A DNA stretch of 64,000 nt from Erysipelothrix amsterdamensis (GTDB lineage: Bacteria > Bacillota_I > Bacilli_A > Erysipelotrichales > Erysipelotrichaceae). Made by a program: the position numbers and the translations under genes. The notes beneath the pieces were generated by a model. That model had not been told where the DNA came from. It saw only the letters and a list, made by a program, of their open reading frames with translations, and made no database searches. The stretch spans positions 1,302,001 to 1,366,000 of the forward strand of contig NZ_OW659496.1 of assembly GCF_940143175.1 (NCBI RefSeq), written 5' to 3'. Shown here piece by piece: positions 1 to 8,352 of the stretch. Numbering within the stretch: the first letter of the stretch is position 1; each line of letters opens with the position of its first letter.

Positions 1-329
1 GTGACAGTCGTTCCTACGTTTGCGCCAATTGAAATACCAATTGCTTGATCCAAACGCATCAATCCTGCACGAACTAAACTAATCGAGATAACAGTCGCAG
101 CGGTACTGGATTGCATAATTGCGGTAATCGCAACTCCAACCAAAATTGCCATAACGGTATTACTCGTGTATTTTTCAATATAATCTCGTATTTTAGGCCC
201 TGCGGCTTCCTTTAATCCCTCCCCAAGGAACTTAATCCCGAGAATAAAAAGGCCGAATCCACCTAGAATGACATTAATACCCAAATCCGAAAATGACGGA
301 TTTTGAGTTGCCAAGAATAAACTATTCAT
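1..329 (-). CDS. Na/Pi-cotransporter family protein, partial (N-terminal part only)
   Basis: This is the first about 109 codons of a gene whose 3' part lies beyond the window edge. The ATG at 329 follows a GGAGGAAAG ribosome site (331-339). The protein opens with a hydrophobic stretch and carries the MQSSTAATVISISLVRAG signature of the NptA/PNaS family repeat. It is closely similar to the start of the complete gene at 453-2156 (both reach MRLDQAIGIS and GTTVT), so the two look like a tandem duplication. The likely role is sodium-driven phosphate transport at the membrane. Substrate is inferred from the family, and a C-terminal PhoU domain cannot be checked here. Confidence 0.85.
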   Translation of the reverse strand, partial: MNSLFLATQNPSFSDLGINVILGGFGLFILGIKFLGEGLKEAAGPKIRDYIEKYTSNTVMAILVGVAITAIMQSSTAATVISISLVRAGLMRLDQAIGISIGANVGTTV

Positions 330-420
330 TCTTTCCTCCATAAAAAAAATTTAGACCATCACCATAATATCACAATATCATTCAAGCATGGTACATATTT
401 CTTTAAAAGAATGAAAAGAA

Positions 421-448
421 AAAACTGAAACTTTAAGGTTTCAGTTTT
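421..448 (-). terminator. Rho-independent terminator of the Na/Pi gene
   Basis: Inverted repeat with 11-bp arms (421-431 and 438-448) and a 6-nt loop just after the stop codon. Read on the minus strand it runs into a U-rich tail. Confidence 0.8.
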
Positions 449-452
449 AGAA

Positions 453-2156
453 TTAGTTATTTGATTTTAGAATTACATCTTCTCGATTCGCATGCACACC
501 AACTGCGGAATGCACATAGCGCGAAACATTAACACCATGATCACCAATACGCTCTAAAATACCAAGAACATCAATAAAGATGGAACTCGCAACTTTTTCA
601 TCACAAATCCCTTCCGCCATACGTTGGAAGTGTTTCTCACGATATTTATCCTCAATCAAGTCTAAATACTCCTCATCGCGAATTAAAGCCTCAAAACGCG
701 TTAAATCCTCAGTATCAAAGATCTTAAGAGAACGACGCATCATATCCATTAAGAGTTTATACATAGTATCCAAATCGTGCAATGCATCTGCTGAGAAATT
801 CTCACGGTTCTCAAAAACCATGCGATAGAATTCAACTAAGTTCGTTGATAAATCACTCATGCGCTCGTAATTTTTAATAACTTCTAAATATTTTGTATAC
901 GTATCCGCAATATGCGAATCTGAATTACTATGCTTCATAATCTCCAACAAATACTCCGTTAATTCCGTATCCAACTGATTCACCATACCCTCAAGTTGCA
1001 TCACGATTTCATAATCCTCATCATCTTTTGAATGAAGATATGCATGCGAAGCATCAACTGCTTCGAGCACTAAATCACCCATCTTGGTTGTACGTGCCTT
1101 CGCTAATTGAAGGGCACCTTCTGGGTAAGTATGAATAATGTCACGATCAAGGGGTTTCAGTTTTTCACGACTTCTAATTTTATCTTCTCCAGGTATTAAA
1201 ATCTTAAGAAGACGAATAAAAGCAGGAACAAACGGAATAACTAGAATCGCAAAGAAGAGATTAAAAACGAAATGCGCAATTCCCACTGCCATCGCATCCG
1301 TACCGCCCATTAATGCATTAATTTTTAAGATAAACTGTGAATAAGGTGTTACAAACAGCATCATCAAGACTGCTCCAATAACATTAAACATTGTATGGAA
1401 TAATCCAGCACGACGTGTCGCAATCGAACCACCCATTGACGCGAACAATGCCGTTACCGTTGTACCGATATTGGAACCAAATACAAATGCAGTTGCTGCC
1501 ACCATCGACATACCACCGTTACCATATATCTTTTGAACAACCGCAATTGTTGCGGAAGACGAGTTAATGATCCCCGTGAGCACTGTACCGCCCAACATTG
1601 CAAACCATGGATGATCGGATAACTGAACCATCAATGCTTCAAAGAACGGCATTTGCTGTATCAACATCAGTTTTTCACTCATAATTTGTAACCCGACAAA
1701 CGTTAAACCAAATGCAAGAACAACTTGACCATAATTCTTAATATCACGACGTGAAGCAAAGAGCACCATCATCGCACCGATAAACAGGAAGAAATAACCC
1801 ATTTCATCAATATTTAGACCCACGATAATTGCTGTTACTGTTGTCCCAATATTAGCACCCAACGAAATCCCAATTGCCTGGTCTAAGCGCATCAACCCCG
1901 CACGAACAAGCGAAATAGAAATAACCGTTGCAGCGGAACTGGATTGCATAATTCCGGTAATCAACGCCCCTATTAAAATCGCAGAAAAAAGGTTGCTTGT
2001 ATATTTATCAATATAATCGCGCATGCGATTTCCCGCAACTTTTTTAAAACCATCCCCTAATAAATTAATTCCCAACATAAACAAGCCGAATCCACCTAAA
2101 ATAACGTGAATTCCTAAATCCATAATAGACTGTGATTGTGCAGCCAATAATTGCAT
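453..2156 (-). CDS. Na/Pi-cotransporter family protein with C-terminal PhoU-like domain
   Basis: A 567-residue integral membrane protein of the NptA/PNaS family, expected to bring in phosphate with sodium. Two family repeats are visible, each with a serine-rich motif: GIMQSSSAATVIS near residue 70 and GIINSSSATIAVV near residue 200. The last about 210 residues are charged and helical, like PhoU, which in this family is thought to regulate transport. The start at 2156 (MQLLAAQ) is chosen because GGAGG lies at 2161-2169; an upstream in-frame extension has no ribosome site. It sits upstream in transcription of the partial paralogue at 1-329, separated by a terminator, so the two are probably separate transcripts. 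Confidence 0.9.
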   Translation of the reverse strand: MQLLAAQSQSIMDLGIHVILGGFGLFMLGINLLGDGFKKVAGNRMRDYIDKYTSNLFSAILIGALITGIMQSSSAATVISISLVRAGLMRLDQAIGISLGANIGTTVTAIIVGLNIDEMGYFFLFIGAMMVLFASRRDIKNYGQVVLAFGLTFVGLQIMSEKLMLIQQMPFFEALMVQLSDHPWFAMLGGTVLTGIINSSSATIAVVQKIYGNGGMSMVAATAFVFGSNIGTTVTALFASMGGSIATRRAGLFHTMFNVIGAVLMMLFVTPYSQFILKINALMGGTDAMAVGIAHFVFNLFFAILVIPFVPAFIRLLKILIPGEDKIRSREKLKPLDRDIIHTYPEGALQLAKARTTKMGDLVLEAVDASHAYLHSKDDEDYEIVMQLEGMVNQLDTELTEYLLEIMKHSNSDSHIADTYTKYLEVIKNYERMSDLSTNLVEFYRMVFENRENFSADALHDLDTMYKLLMDMMRRSLKIFDTEDLTRFEALIRDEEYLDLIEDKYREKHFQRMAEGICDEKVASSIFIDVLGILERIGDHGVNVSRYVHSAVGVHANREDVILKSNN

Positions 2157-2283
2157 AGTATGCCTCCATTTATAAAATTCGACCATCCACATAATACCAC
2201 GTGAAAAAACGGTGAATATGAAATTAAATTAACATTTCTTTTTTTGTGACATTAAACATACAAAATTCCATTCTAAAACAGCC

Positions 2284-2718
2284 TCAACGACGCTTCATAT
2301 GTAAGATTGGGAATGGACGTCCTGCTTCATCAAACTCAGAGCGTTCAAATACTTCAAAGCCTAAATGTTCATAAAATCCTCGGGCTTGATAATTTTGTTC
2401 ATTCACATCCACACGATCAACTGCGTATTCTGAAATTGCATATTGGATTAAACGAGAACCAACACCTTGCCCACGTGCTGAAGCATCAAGAAAAAGCATT
2501 TCAACTTTACGATCTAAAACTCCCATAAATCCCGTAATCGTATCATGATCTTCATATACGACAACCGCATCCATTGAAGCAAAAGCTGTATGAACTTCGG
2601 GACGCATCGCATCAATCATTTCTTCTGTGATAAAATCATGTGTATCACGCACAGACTGTTCCCACACATCTACAAGACGCATCACATCATCTCTATGTAT
2701 ATCTATCGTTCGAATCAT
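2284..2718 (-). CDS. GNAT-family N-acetyltransferase
   Basis: A 144-residue single-domain acetyltransferase using acetyl-CoA. The acetyl-CoA binding loop is seen as ARGQGVGSRL (about residues 83-92), and the ARGFYEHLGF motif (about 111-120) is typical of small GNAT proteins. A ribosome site (AGAGGTG) precedes the ATG and a TATAAT-like -10 lies at 2738-2743. The substrate cannot be told from sequence. It stands alone between the transporter and the tRNA array. Confidence 0.9.
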   Translation of the reverse strand: MIRTIDIHRDDVMRLVDVWEQSVRDTHDFITEEMIDAMRPEVHTAFASMDAVVVYEDHDTITGFMGVLDRKVEMLFLDASARGQGVGSRLIQYAISEYAVDRVDVNEQNYQARGFYEHLGFEVFERSEFDEAGRPFPILHMKRR

Positions 2719-2737
2719 CTCATCACCTCTTATCCTT

Positions 2738-2743
2738 ATTATA
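2738..2743 (-). promoter_or_regulatory. -10 element of the GNAT gene
   Basis: TATAAT on the minus strand about 20 nt upstream of the start codon. The -35 is weak. Confidence 0.45.
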
Positions 2744-2818
2744 ACGGTTAAGGCATGGTTAAAACGGACATTTTAACGAGAGTTCTGTGTATTCTCAAGA
2801 TAAAGGCATTGATAACGT

Positions 2819-2843
2819 AAAAAAAACATGACCGAAGTCATGT
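2819..2843 (-). terminator. Terminator of tRNA Ile-Ala unit 1
   Basis: 7-bp stem (2826-2832 with 2837-2843) and CGAA loop, followed on the minus strand by a run of U (2819-2825), directly downstream of the tRNA-Ala at 2857. Confidence 0.8.
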
Positions 2844-2856
2844 GTTATTTTATATA

Positions 2857-2932
2857 TGGTGGAGCTTAACGGGATCGAACCGTTGACCTCCTGCGTGCAA
2901 GGCAGGCGCTCTCCCAGCTGAGCTAAAACCCC
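2857..2932 (-). tRNA. tRNA-Ala (UGC), copy 1
   Basis: 76 nt with an encoded CCA end. The anticodon loop reads CTTGCAC, giving UGC. The acceptor stem GGGGTTT pairs with AAGCTCC. It is transcribed after the tRNA-Ile at 2955, the same order as in an rRNA spacer, but no rRNA is nearby. Confidence 0.97.
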
Positions 2933-2954
2933 AAGTCATATTGTCAAGTTAAAA

Positions 2955-3031
<77 letters not shown>

Positions 3032-3051
3032 ATTTCCTTGACTGCCTTAAT

Positions 3052-3080
3052 AATATACCACCCAAAACATAGCGTGTCAA
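3052..3080 (-). promoter_or_regulatory. Promoter of tRNA Ile-Ala unit 1
   Basis: TTGACA (3075-3080), 17-nt spacer, TATATT (3052-3057) on the minus strand. The same -35/-10 pair and spacing occur before the other two tRNA-Ile copies. Confidence 0.88.
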
Positions 3081-3320
3081 TAAGATTTTCAAACAAATAT
3101 CACTTTTTATAACTGTGTTCTTTTACATCACCATTCACGTCTAGATTAACGTCAGAAACAAATTAATTCACCATCCACAACGCAAATCAGACATGTTCTG
3201 ATCACACTCAATTGATTAATCAAAAAAACACCAAAACGCACAGTTCCTACAGTTCATGAGACCTTTTAATTTTAAATCTTAATATAGTGTTCTAATTTTT
3301 CAAACATTTGTTTAATTCCT
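3081..3320. other. Non-coding stretch between tRNA units
   Basis: No gene is seen. The stretch is AT-rich with stop codons in all frames. The one structure noticed is a short inverted repeat at 3186-3202 (ATCAGA, 5-nt loop, TCTGAT) with no assigned role. Confidence 0.5.
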
Positions 3321-3369
3321 CAAAAAAAAAAACGCTCGTATTGAGAAAGAATTCTCTATATGAACGTTT
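3321..3369 (-). terminator. Terminator of tRNA Ile-Ala unit 2
   Basis: Long imperfect hairpin (outer arms about 3329-3337 and 3361-3369, with an inner GAGAA/TTCTC stem) followed on the minus strand by a run of U. It lies just downstream of the tRNA-Ala at 3384. Confidence 0.65.
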
Positions 3370-3383
3370 ATAAATATATAAAT

Positions 3384-3459
3384 TGGTGGAGCTTAACGGG
3401 ATCGAACCGTTGACCTCCTGCGTGCAAGGCAGGCGCTCTCCCAGCTGAGCTAAAACCCC
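3384..3459 (-). tRNA. tRNA-Ala (UGC), copy 2
   Basis: Identical in sequence to the copy at 2857-2932, with UGC anticodon and encoded CCA. It is second in its Ile-Ala transcript. Confidence 0.97.
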
Positions 3460-3478
3460 AAAATTTAAATAAAAGAAA

Positions 3479-3555
<77 letters not shown>

Positions 3556-3574
3556 ATTTCTTAACTGCTTTAAT

Positions 3575-3603
3575 AATATACCACTCTCAAACACCCGTGT
3601 CAA
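3575..3603 (-). promoter_or_regulatory. Promoter of tRNA Ile-Ala unit 2
   Basis: TTGACA (3598-3603), 17-nt spacer, TATATT (3575-3580) on the minus strand. Confidence 0.88.
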
Positions 3604-3683
3604 CACGAAATGGACCAAAACAAACAAATAAAAAAAATAAATCATAAACGTGATTTTACCGATGCATTCTGTCCTGCAAAACA

Positions 3684-3708
3684 TAAAAAAAGCATCCTAG
3701 GATGCCTT
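3684..3708 (-). terminator. Terminator of the Dps gene
   Basis: Stem AAGGCATCC/GGATGCTT (3690-3708) followed by a run of U on the minus strand, just after the dps stop codon. Confidence 0.75.
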
Positions 3709-3719
3709 TAATTTAACAA

Positions 3720-4160
3720 TTAATCACGAATGTATGCATTGAACATCCATAAGTTCTTGCCAAGATCTTGTGATACTGCAGTAAAGTAGTCTGCTGTTCC
3801 AGGATCGTTTGCTGCTTCAGCAAGTTCAACGAGACGTAATGCGGAACGATTCATGTGTTCAAAATCCACAATCAAGTGTTCAAATCCTTCTTTTGCGGTT
3901 TTCCATGATTGATCCAATTCTTTAATTGAAGTCATTTTAAGTACTTCCGCTAAATTACCTACAGGTTTTGATCCGATTGTTAGAAGGCGTTCAGCAACTT
4001 CATCAATGCGTTCTTCTGCTTCTTCATAATATGTGTCCATTTGCTCATGAACCGGGAAGAAACCTTCACCTTTTAAGAACCAGTGGATATTATGAATTTT
4101 CATACCCAAAACAATTTGATCCGCTAAAAATACATTCATTTCTTCATACAAGTTATTCAT
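3720..4160 (-). CDS. dps: Dps-family ferritin-like DNA-protection protein
   Basis: A 146-residue four-helix ferritin-like protein. The Dps/miniferritin signature is present: KIHNIHWFLKG (about residues 21-31) with the histidines of the inter-subunit ferroxidase site, then an acidic EEAEERIDEVAERLLTIG helix (about 46-63). Family members form 12-subunit shells that oxidise iron with peroxide, limiting hydroxyl-radical damage. Length fits the family. It has its own promoter and terminator between tRNA units. There is no long basic N-terminal tail, so strong DNA binding is doubtful. Confidence 0.93.
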   Translation of the reverse strand: MNNLYEEMNVFLADQIVLGMKIHNIHWFLKGEGFFPVHEQMDTYYEEAEERIDEVAERLLTIGSKPVGNLAEVLKMTSIKELDQSWKTAKEGFEHLIVDFEHMNRSALRLVELAEAANDPGTADYFTAVSQDLGKNLWMFNAYIRD

Positions 4161-4182
4161 CTCAAAATCCTCCTATAGGTAT

Positions 4183-4212
4183 AGTATAACGCCGATACCC
4201 AGATATTTGCAA
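4183..4212 (-). promoter_or_regulatory. Promoter of dps
   Basis: TTGCAA (4207-4212), 18-nt spacer, TATACT (4183-4188) on the minus strand, about 20 nt before the start codon. I see no convincing PerR box. Confidence 0.65.
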
Positions 4213-4281
4213 TGAAATGACCGTGATAATCTTGTATCAAGTCATCACATAATTGAATTCAAGAACAACTCAGCGACATCA

Positions 4282-4309
4282 TAAAAAAAAACGACATTAG
4301 ATGTCGTTT
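4282..4309 (-). terminator. Terminator of the lone tRNA-Ala
   Basis: 9-bp perfect stem (4289-4297 with 4301-4309) and TAG loop, followed by a run of U on the minus strand, downstream of the tRNA-Ala at 4323. Confidence 0.85.
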
Positions 4310-4322
4310 GTTATTTGAAATT

Positions 4323-4398
4323 TGGTGGAGCTTAACGGGATCGAACCGTTGACCTCCTGCGTGCAAGGCAGGCGCTCTCCCAGCTGAGCTAAAACCCC
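4323..4398 (-). tRNA. tRNA-Ala (UGC), copy 3, without a partner tRNA-Ile
   Basis: Same sequence as the other Ala copies. No tRNA-Ile lies upstream, so this unit is a monocistronic tRNA gene with its own promoter (4416-4444) and terminator. Confidence 0.97.
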
Positions 4399-4415
4399 AT
4401 GTATTTCGTGTATTT

Positions 4416-4444
4416 ATAATATCATAGGAATCTAAAAAAAACAA
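4416..4444 (-). promoter_or_regulatory. Promoter of the lone tRNA-Ala
   Basis: TTGTTT (4439-4444), 17-nt spacer, TATTAT (4416-4421) on the minus strand. It differs from the TTGACA/TATATT promoters of the Ile-Ala units. Confidence 0.65.
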
Positions 4445-4636
4445 TAGTTAATTAAGCAATATAGTATATATTTTTAATATTCCGACACCTCCTTATTCAA
4501 GCGCCACTAAGCGTTAAACAAAACAGTTTCCAGTCACAGATGCAAAGAAGCGTTAACACCGCTTAAACCGCCCTAAAAAGGCTTTCTGAGACATCATAAC
4601 ATTAATAGAATCCACTCATCATTAACTAAGTGAATA

Positions 4637-4662
4637 AAAAAAAAGCCATTCGATGAATGGCT
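4637..4662 (-). terminator. Terminator of tRNA Ile-Ala unit 3
   Basis: 8-bp stem (4644-4651 with 4655-4662) and GAT loop, followed by a run of U on the minus strand. Confidence 0.85.
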
Positions 4663-4675
4663 ATTAATTTAAAAT

Positions 4676-4751
4676 TGGTGGAGCTTAACGGGATCGAACC
4701 GTTGACCTCCTGCGTGCAAGGCAGGCGCTCTCCCAGCTGAGCTAAAACCCC
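4676..4751 (-). tRNA. tRNA-Ala (UGC), copy 4
   Basis: Identical in sequence to the other Ala copies, with UGC anticodon and encoded CCA. It is second in its transcript after tRNA-Ile. Confidence 0.97.
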
Positions 4752-4770
4752 AAAATTTTATTTAAAGAAA

Positions 4771-4847
<77 letters not shown>

Positions 4848-4866
4848 ATTTCTTAACTGCCATAAC

Positions 4867-4895
4867 AATATATCATCTATGAATAAGGGTGTCAA
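4867..4895 (-). promoter_or_regulatory. Promoter of tRNA Ile-Ala unit 3
   Basis: TTGACA (4890-4895), 17-nt spacer, TATATT (4867-4872) on the minus strand. Confidence 0.88.
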
Positions 4896-4964
4896 TTGAT
4901 ATTTGTGAAATAGTGAAATTTCCTTTAAAAAGCTTCTTTGAGGTGATTTTAGAGCCACACCAGC

Positions 4965-4995
4965 ATAAAAAAAACTCCCACCGAAGTGAGAGTTT
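4965..4995 (-). terminator. Terminator of rplM-rpsI
   Basis: 10-bp stem with one G-U pair (4972-4981 with 4986-4995), stable tetraloop and a following run of U on the minus strand, after rpsI. Confidence 0.85.
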
Positions 4996-5017
4996 CCAAA
5001 ATTGAAAATCTTTGAGA

Positions 5018-5425
5018 TTAACGTTTTGAGAATTGAGGTGCACGACGAGCGCCGCGTAACCCTGGTTTTTTACGTTCTTTAGCACGTGGATCACGTGTAA
5101 CGAATCCAGCTGCTTTTAACAATGGACGGTAATCTACTGATGCTTCCATTAAAGCACGAGTAATACCATGACGGATTGCTCCGGCTTGACCTGTTAAACC
5201 GCCACCTTTAACATTAACATTTACGTCAAATGTATCTTGAGTTGAAGTAACTTCAAATGGTGAACGAACTGTCATACGTAATAGTTCTGAAGGCAAATGC
5301 TCTTCAATTGGTTTGTGATTAATTGTAATCACACCTGTTCCAGGAGTTAAATAAACACGAGCAACAGATGTCTTACGACGTCCTGTACCTAGGTATTGTA
5401 CAGCGTTTTTGTTTTTTGTTGTCAT
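5018..5425 (-). CDS. rpsI: 30S ribosomal protein S9
   Basis: 135 residues. The family marks [14 protein letters not shown] near the N-terminus and the C-terminal [17 protein letters not shown] tail, which reaches the P-site tRNA, are both present. It is last in the rplM-rpsI transcript, 8 nt after rplM, and is followed by a terminator. Confidence 0.98.
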   Translation of the reverse strand: MTTKNKNAVQYLGTGRRKTSVARVYLTPGTGVITINHKPIEEHLPSELLRMTVRSPFEVTSTQDTFDVNVNVKGGGLTGQAGAIRHGITRALMEASVDYRPLLKAAGFVTRDPRAKERKKPGLRGARRAPQFSKR

Positions 5426-5433
5426 ATATTCTC

Positions 5434-5871
5434 CTATCCCTTAATAACCATTTCCACAGGTTGTTGTGCTGTGTGTGGGTGGTTTTCGCCCTTGTATACA
5501 AATAAGTGTGTACGTTGTTTATCGCCTAAACGTGTATGTGGTAACATACCATGAATAGCTCTTTCAACCCATTCGATTGTATATGTTTCGCGCATTGTAC
5601 GTGTTGAACGTTCTCTCATACCACCTGGGTAGTGTGAGTGATTGTAGTACATTTTCTTATATTCTTGATCTCCACTGACTTTAATTTTGTCAGCGTTGAT
5701 TACGATAACGTAATCTCCACCATCAACGTTAGGTGTGTATGAAGGTTTGTGTTTACCACGTAATACATGTGCAACTTCACTCGCAAGACGACCTAATGTC
5801 ATGTTTGTTCCGTCGACGATGTACCATTGGCGTACAACCTCTGCTGGTTTCGTCATAGTTGTTTGACGCAT
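5434..5871 (-). CDS. rplM: 50S ribosomal protein L13
   Basis: 145 residues with the L13 marks [27 protein letters not shown] and [13 protein letters not shown]13 is an early-assembly 23S rRNA binder. The ATG at 5871 is 8 nt after GGAGG. A strong promoter lies upstream (5936-5964), so rplM-rpsI can be transcribed apart from truA. The leader could be an autoregulatory site. Confidence 0.98.
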   Translation of the reverse strand: MRQTTMTKPAEVVRQWYIVDGTNMTLGRLASEVAHVLRGKHKPSYTPNVDGGDYVIVINADKIKVSGDQEYKKMYYNHSHYPGGMRERSTRTMRETYTIEWVERAIHGMLPHTRLGDKQRTHLFVYKGENHPHTAQQPVEMVIKG

Positions 5872-5930
5872 AATAATTTCCTCCTAAACCAAAAGTAGTT
5901 TCCGGGGCTACTATTGGCATAAAGTGCCGA
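5872..5930 (-). promoter_or_regulatory. rplM leader, candidate L13-responsive RNA
   Basis: About 58 nt of untranslated leader with two short hairpins: GGCA-CTTTA-TGCC and GTAG-loop-CTAC, the second close to the ribosome site. Firmicutes rplM genes are known to carry a structured L13 leader. Membership in that family is inferred from position only. Confidence 0.4.
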
Positions 5931-5935
5931 TTACT

Positions 5936-5964
5936 ATTGTATGCTTTTTATAGGCTCATGTCAA
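5936..5964 (-). promoter_or_regulatory. Promoter of rplM-rpsI
   Basis: TTGACA (5959-5964), 17-nt spacer, TACAAT (5936-5941) on the minus strand, located between the truA stop and rplM. Confidence 0.85.
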
Positions 5965-5975
5965 GAAAACAAACT

Positions 5976-6713
5976 TTATTTATAGTTAACTTTCTTTAAG
6001 TATAAACCACAAGCATCAATATTGTAGGAAACACTGTTTTTATCAACTGCTTTGAGCATCTGGGTGATCTCTTCAGCATCACATTTACCACTTCCGCATG
6101 CGACACATGTCGCAACAATCATGCGCACCATATAACGGAGAAATCCGTCTCCTGTTATGACAAAGCGAAGGTGATCTCCTGTCACGATTAAATCGAAATC
6201 GGTAATCGTTCGAACCTGGTTTTTAATTTCATCAAGACCAGTGGCATTGAAGGATGTGAAATCATGAGTACCAACAAATGATTTCATTGCATCGTGCATT
6301 GCTTGAAGGTCTAAGGGTTCATTATACTGATAAACATAATTTCGCTCAAAAAGATTATAAGTTCCCATATTGAGTTGATATTCGTAGGTTTTTGAGACAA
6401 CATCAAAACGCGCATGAAAATTCGAATCAACTGATTGGATTTCACTAATTTTTATATCATCAGGTAAGAGGGTGTTAAGGGCACGAAATAATTGCTTCTC
6501 ATCCATATTCACAACATTATCAAAATGAAAGACCTGACCTAAAGCATGGACTCCTGCGTCAGTACGTCCTGATCCACTTATATGAATGGGTACTTTATTG
6601 ATTCTTGTCAGTACGGATTCAATCTCTGTTTGAACACAACGACCTGAAGGTTGTTTTTGCCATCCTTTAAACATGGATCCATCATATTGAACCGTCGCTT
6701 TAAATCGCATCAT
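5976..6713 (-). CDS. truA: tRNA pseudouridine(38-40) synthase TruA
   Basis: 245 residues, usual length. It converts U38-U40 of the tRNA anticodon arm to pseudouridine. The catalytic aspartate is D52 in the motif GSGRTDAGVHALGQ. The start overlaps the end of ecfT by 4 nt, which suggests translational coupling. A second methionine directly follows the first, so the start may be one codon later. The order ecfA1-ecfA2-ecfT-truA-rplM-rpsI is the standard Firmicutes arrangement. Confidence 0.97.
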   Translation of the reverse strand: MMRFKATVQYDGSMFKGWQKQPSGRCVQTEIESVLTRINKVPIHISGSGRTDAGVHALGQVFHFDNVVNMDEKQLFRALNTLLPDDIKISEIQSVDSNFHARFDVVSKTYEYQLNMGTYNLFERNYVYQYNEPLDLQAMHDAMKSFVGTHDFTSFNATGLDEIKNQVRTITDFDLIVTGDHLRFVITGDGFLRYMVRMIVATCVACGSGKCDAEEITQMLKAVDKNSVSYNIDACGLYLKKVNYK

Positions 6714-7507
6714 AAACGACCCAATCCAATCACTGCAATTAACACACCCACACAGAGCACTAACATAAACCAGTCCGAAAATTTAATTTTCAGTTGTTTA
6801 TAGCGTGTTCTTGTTTTACCGGGATAATAACCACGCGCTTCCATAGCATCCGCTAAATCTTCGGCACGATGGTAAATTGAAACAAATAAAGGAATCAACA
6901 TCGATATGGCGCCGTTAATTTTTTCTTTAAACGACCCTTCTTTTAAATCAACACCCCGACTTGCTTGCGCATCCATAATTCGTTGCGTATCTTCAATAAG
7001 CGTTGGAATAAATCGAAGCGCAATTGAAATCATCATAGCAATCTCATGAGAAGGCACTCCAATTTTTTTTAATGGATTTAATAAGTCTTCGATGCCCAGT
7101 GTTAAATCAAGTGGTGCTGTTGTAGCTGTAAGCAGCGTAGTAACCATAATCATTAGAACTAACCGCGTTACAATAAATGCAGTTTGATAGAGGGCTCCAC
7201 TGTAAATTTTAAAGAAAGCAAATTGAAATAGTAAAGTTCCCTCACGAATCAAAAACATATTCATAACAAATAAAAAGACTAGCATGAATAACATGGGTTT
7301 AATGGACTTTAGGATAAATTTAAAGGTTAATTTTGAAGCAAGAATTGCGCAAACAAAAAAGAAGAAAAGGAATACATTTGCCCAAACATTTTTCACCATA
7401 AAAATGGACACCATAAGGACAAGCATCGCAATGATCTTGATACGTGGGTCTAATTTATGAATTTTTGAGTCGAGTGGAACATAACGACCTAATGCGATAT
7501 CGTTCAT
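6710..7507 (-). CDS. ecfT: Energy-coupling factor transporter transmembrane protein EcfT
   Basis: 265 residues with several hydrophobic segments. EcfT is the shared membrane scaffold joining the two ECF ATPases to various vitamin- or metal-binding S components. The coupling-helix motifs appear as DAQASRGVDLKEG (about 182-194) and DAMEARGYYPGKTR (about 221-234), each with the Ala-Arg-Gly signature. It overlaps ecfA2 and truA by 4 nt each. No S component is encoded here, so this is the general module. Confidence 0.96.
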   Translation of the reverse strand: MNDIALGRYVPLDSKIHKLDPRIKIIAMLVLMVSIFMVKNVWANVFLFFFFVCAILASKLTFKFILKSIKPMLFMLVFLFVMNMFLIREGTLLFQFAFFKIYSGALYQTAFIVTRLVLMIMVTTLLTATTAPLDLTLGIEDLLNPLKKIGVPSHEIAMMISIALRFIPTLIEDTQRIMDAQASRGVDLKEGSFKEKINGAISMLIPLFVSIYHRAEDLADAMEARGYYPGKTRTRYKQLKIKFSDWFMLVLCVGVLIAVIGLGRL

Positions 7508-8352
7508 TTTAAATCCCCCTCAATCATTTGAGCAATCTCATCAAGATCCAAAGATGTGGATGAATTAAAGCCGCCCTTCTTAAGTAGTTGCTTTAATTGA
7601 AGGATTTTAGGTGCTACAAATCCCAAAGATTCAAGTTTATTTGAGTCATCAAAGAAATCCTGGACGGGTCCATCGTAAAAGACACTCCCGTGATTGAGCA
7701 CTAAAACATTGTCCGCATATCTTAGAACATGATCCATATCATGGGTTACCATAATTACTGTTTTTTTCATTTCTTTGTTTAAACGAACAAACAAGTCCAT
7801 CATATCTTTACTACCCTGCGGATCAAGACCTGCCGTCGGCTCATCAAGAACAATCACATCTGGATTTGTAGCAAGAACACCCGCAATTGCAACGCGGCGC
7901 TTTTGTCCTCCTGAAAGATCAAGAGGTGAGCGTTCCCAAATATCTGGATGAATCCCTACAAGATTTAAAGAACGCGATACATTTTCTTGAATTTGTTCTT
8001 CGGTAAAGCCAAAATTCTTAGGACCAAATGCTACATCTTTGTATATTGTTTCTTCAAAAAGTTGCATTTCAGGAAATTGAAATACCAAACCGACCTTTGA
8101 CCGTAGTTGCTTCAAATTTCGTGTCTTATCATTTGCTTTGATTTTATGATCTAAGATTGTTACGACACCGCTTGTGGGTTGAATGAGCCCATTCAAATGT
8201 TGGACCAAAGTAGATTTACCACTCCCGGTTGCTCCAATTATGGCTGTAATTTTTCCAGTCTCAAGGGTAGTGTTAATATCCGTCAATGCATGGTGAGAAA
8301 AGGGAGAATTCGGAGAATAAACATAACTTACATCTTCGAACGTAATTGACAT
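7504..8352 (-). CDS. ecfA2: Energy-coupling factor transporter ATPase EcfA2
   Basis: 282-residue ABC ATPase with Walker A GATGSGKST (about 40-48), signature LSGGQKRRVAIAG, Walker B VIVLDEPTAGLDP and the switch histidine in VTHDMDH. It pairs with EcfA1 to power ECF vitamin import. It overlaps ecfA1 by 25 nt and ecfT by 4 nt, so the module is one coupled operon. Confidence 0.96.
   Translation of the reverse strand: MSITFEDVSYVYSPNSPFSHHALTDINTTLETGKITAIIGATGSGKSTLVQHLNGLIQPTSGVVTILDHKIKANDKTRNLKQLRSKVGLVFQFPEMQLFEETIYKDVAFGPKNFGFTEEQIQENVSRSLNLVGIHPDIWERSPLDLSGGQKRRVAIAGVLATNPDVIVLDEPTAGLDPQGSKDMMDLFVRLNKEMKKTVIMVTHDMDHVLRYADNVLVLNHGSVFYDGPVQDFFDDSNKLESLGFVAPKILQLKQLLKKGGFNSSTSLDLDEIAQMIEGDLK

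Noticed and set aside
4259-4444. Minus-strand reading frame of 61 codons over the lone tRNA-Ala
   Set aside because: It runs straight through a tRNA gene and its terminator and has no ribosome site.
4445-4636. Possible small RNA or rRNA remnant between tRNA units
   Set aside because: No stretch recognisable as 16S, 23S or 5S rRNA and no promoter-terminator pair fitting a separate RNA.
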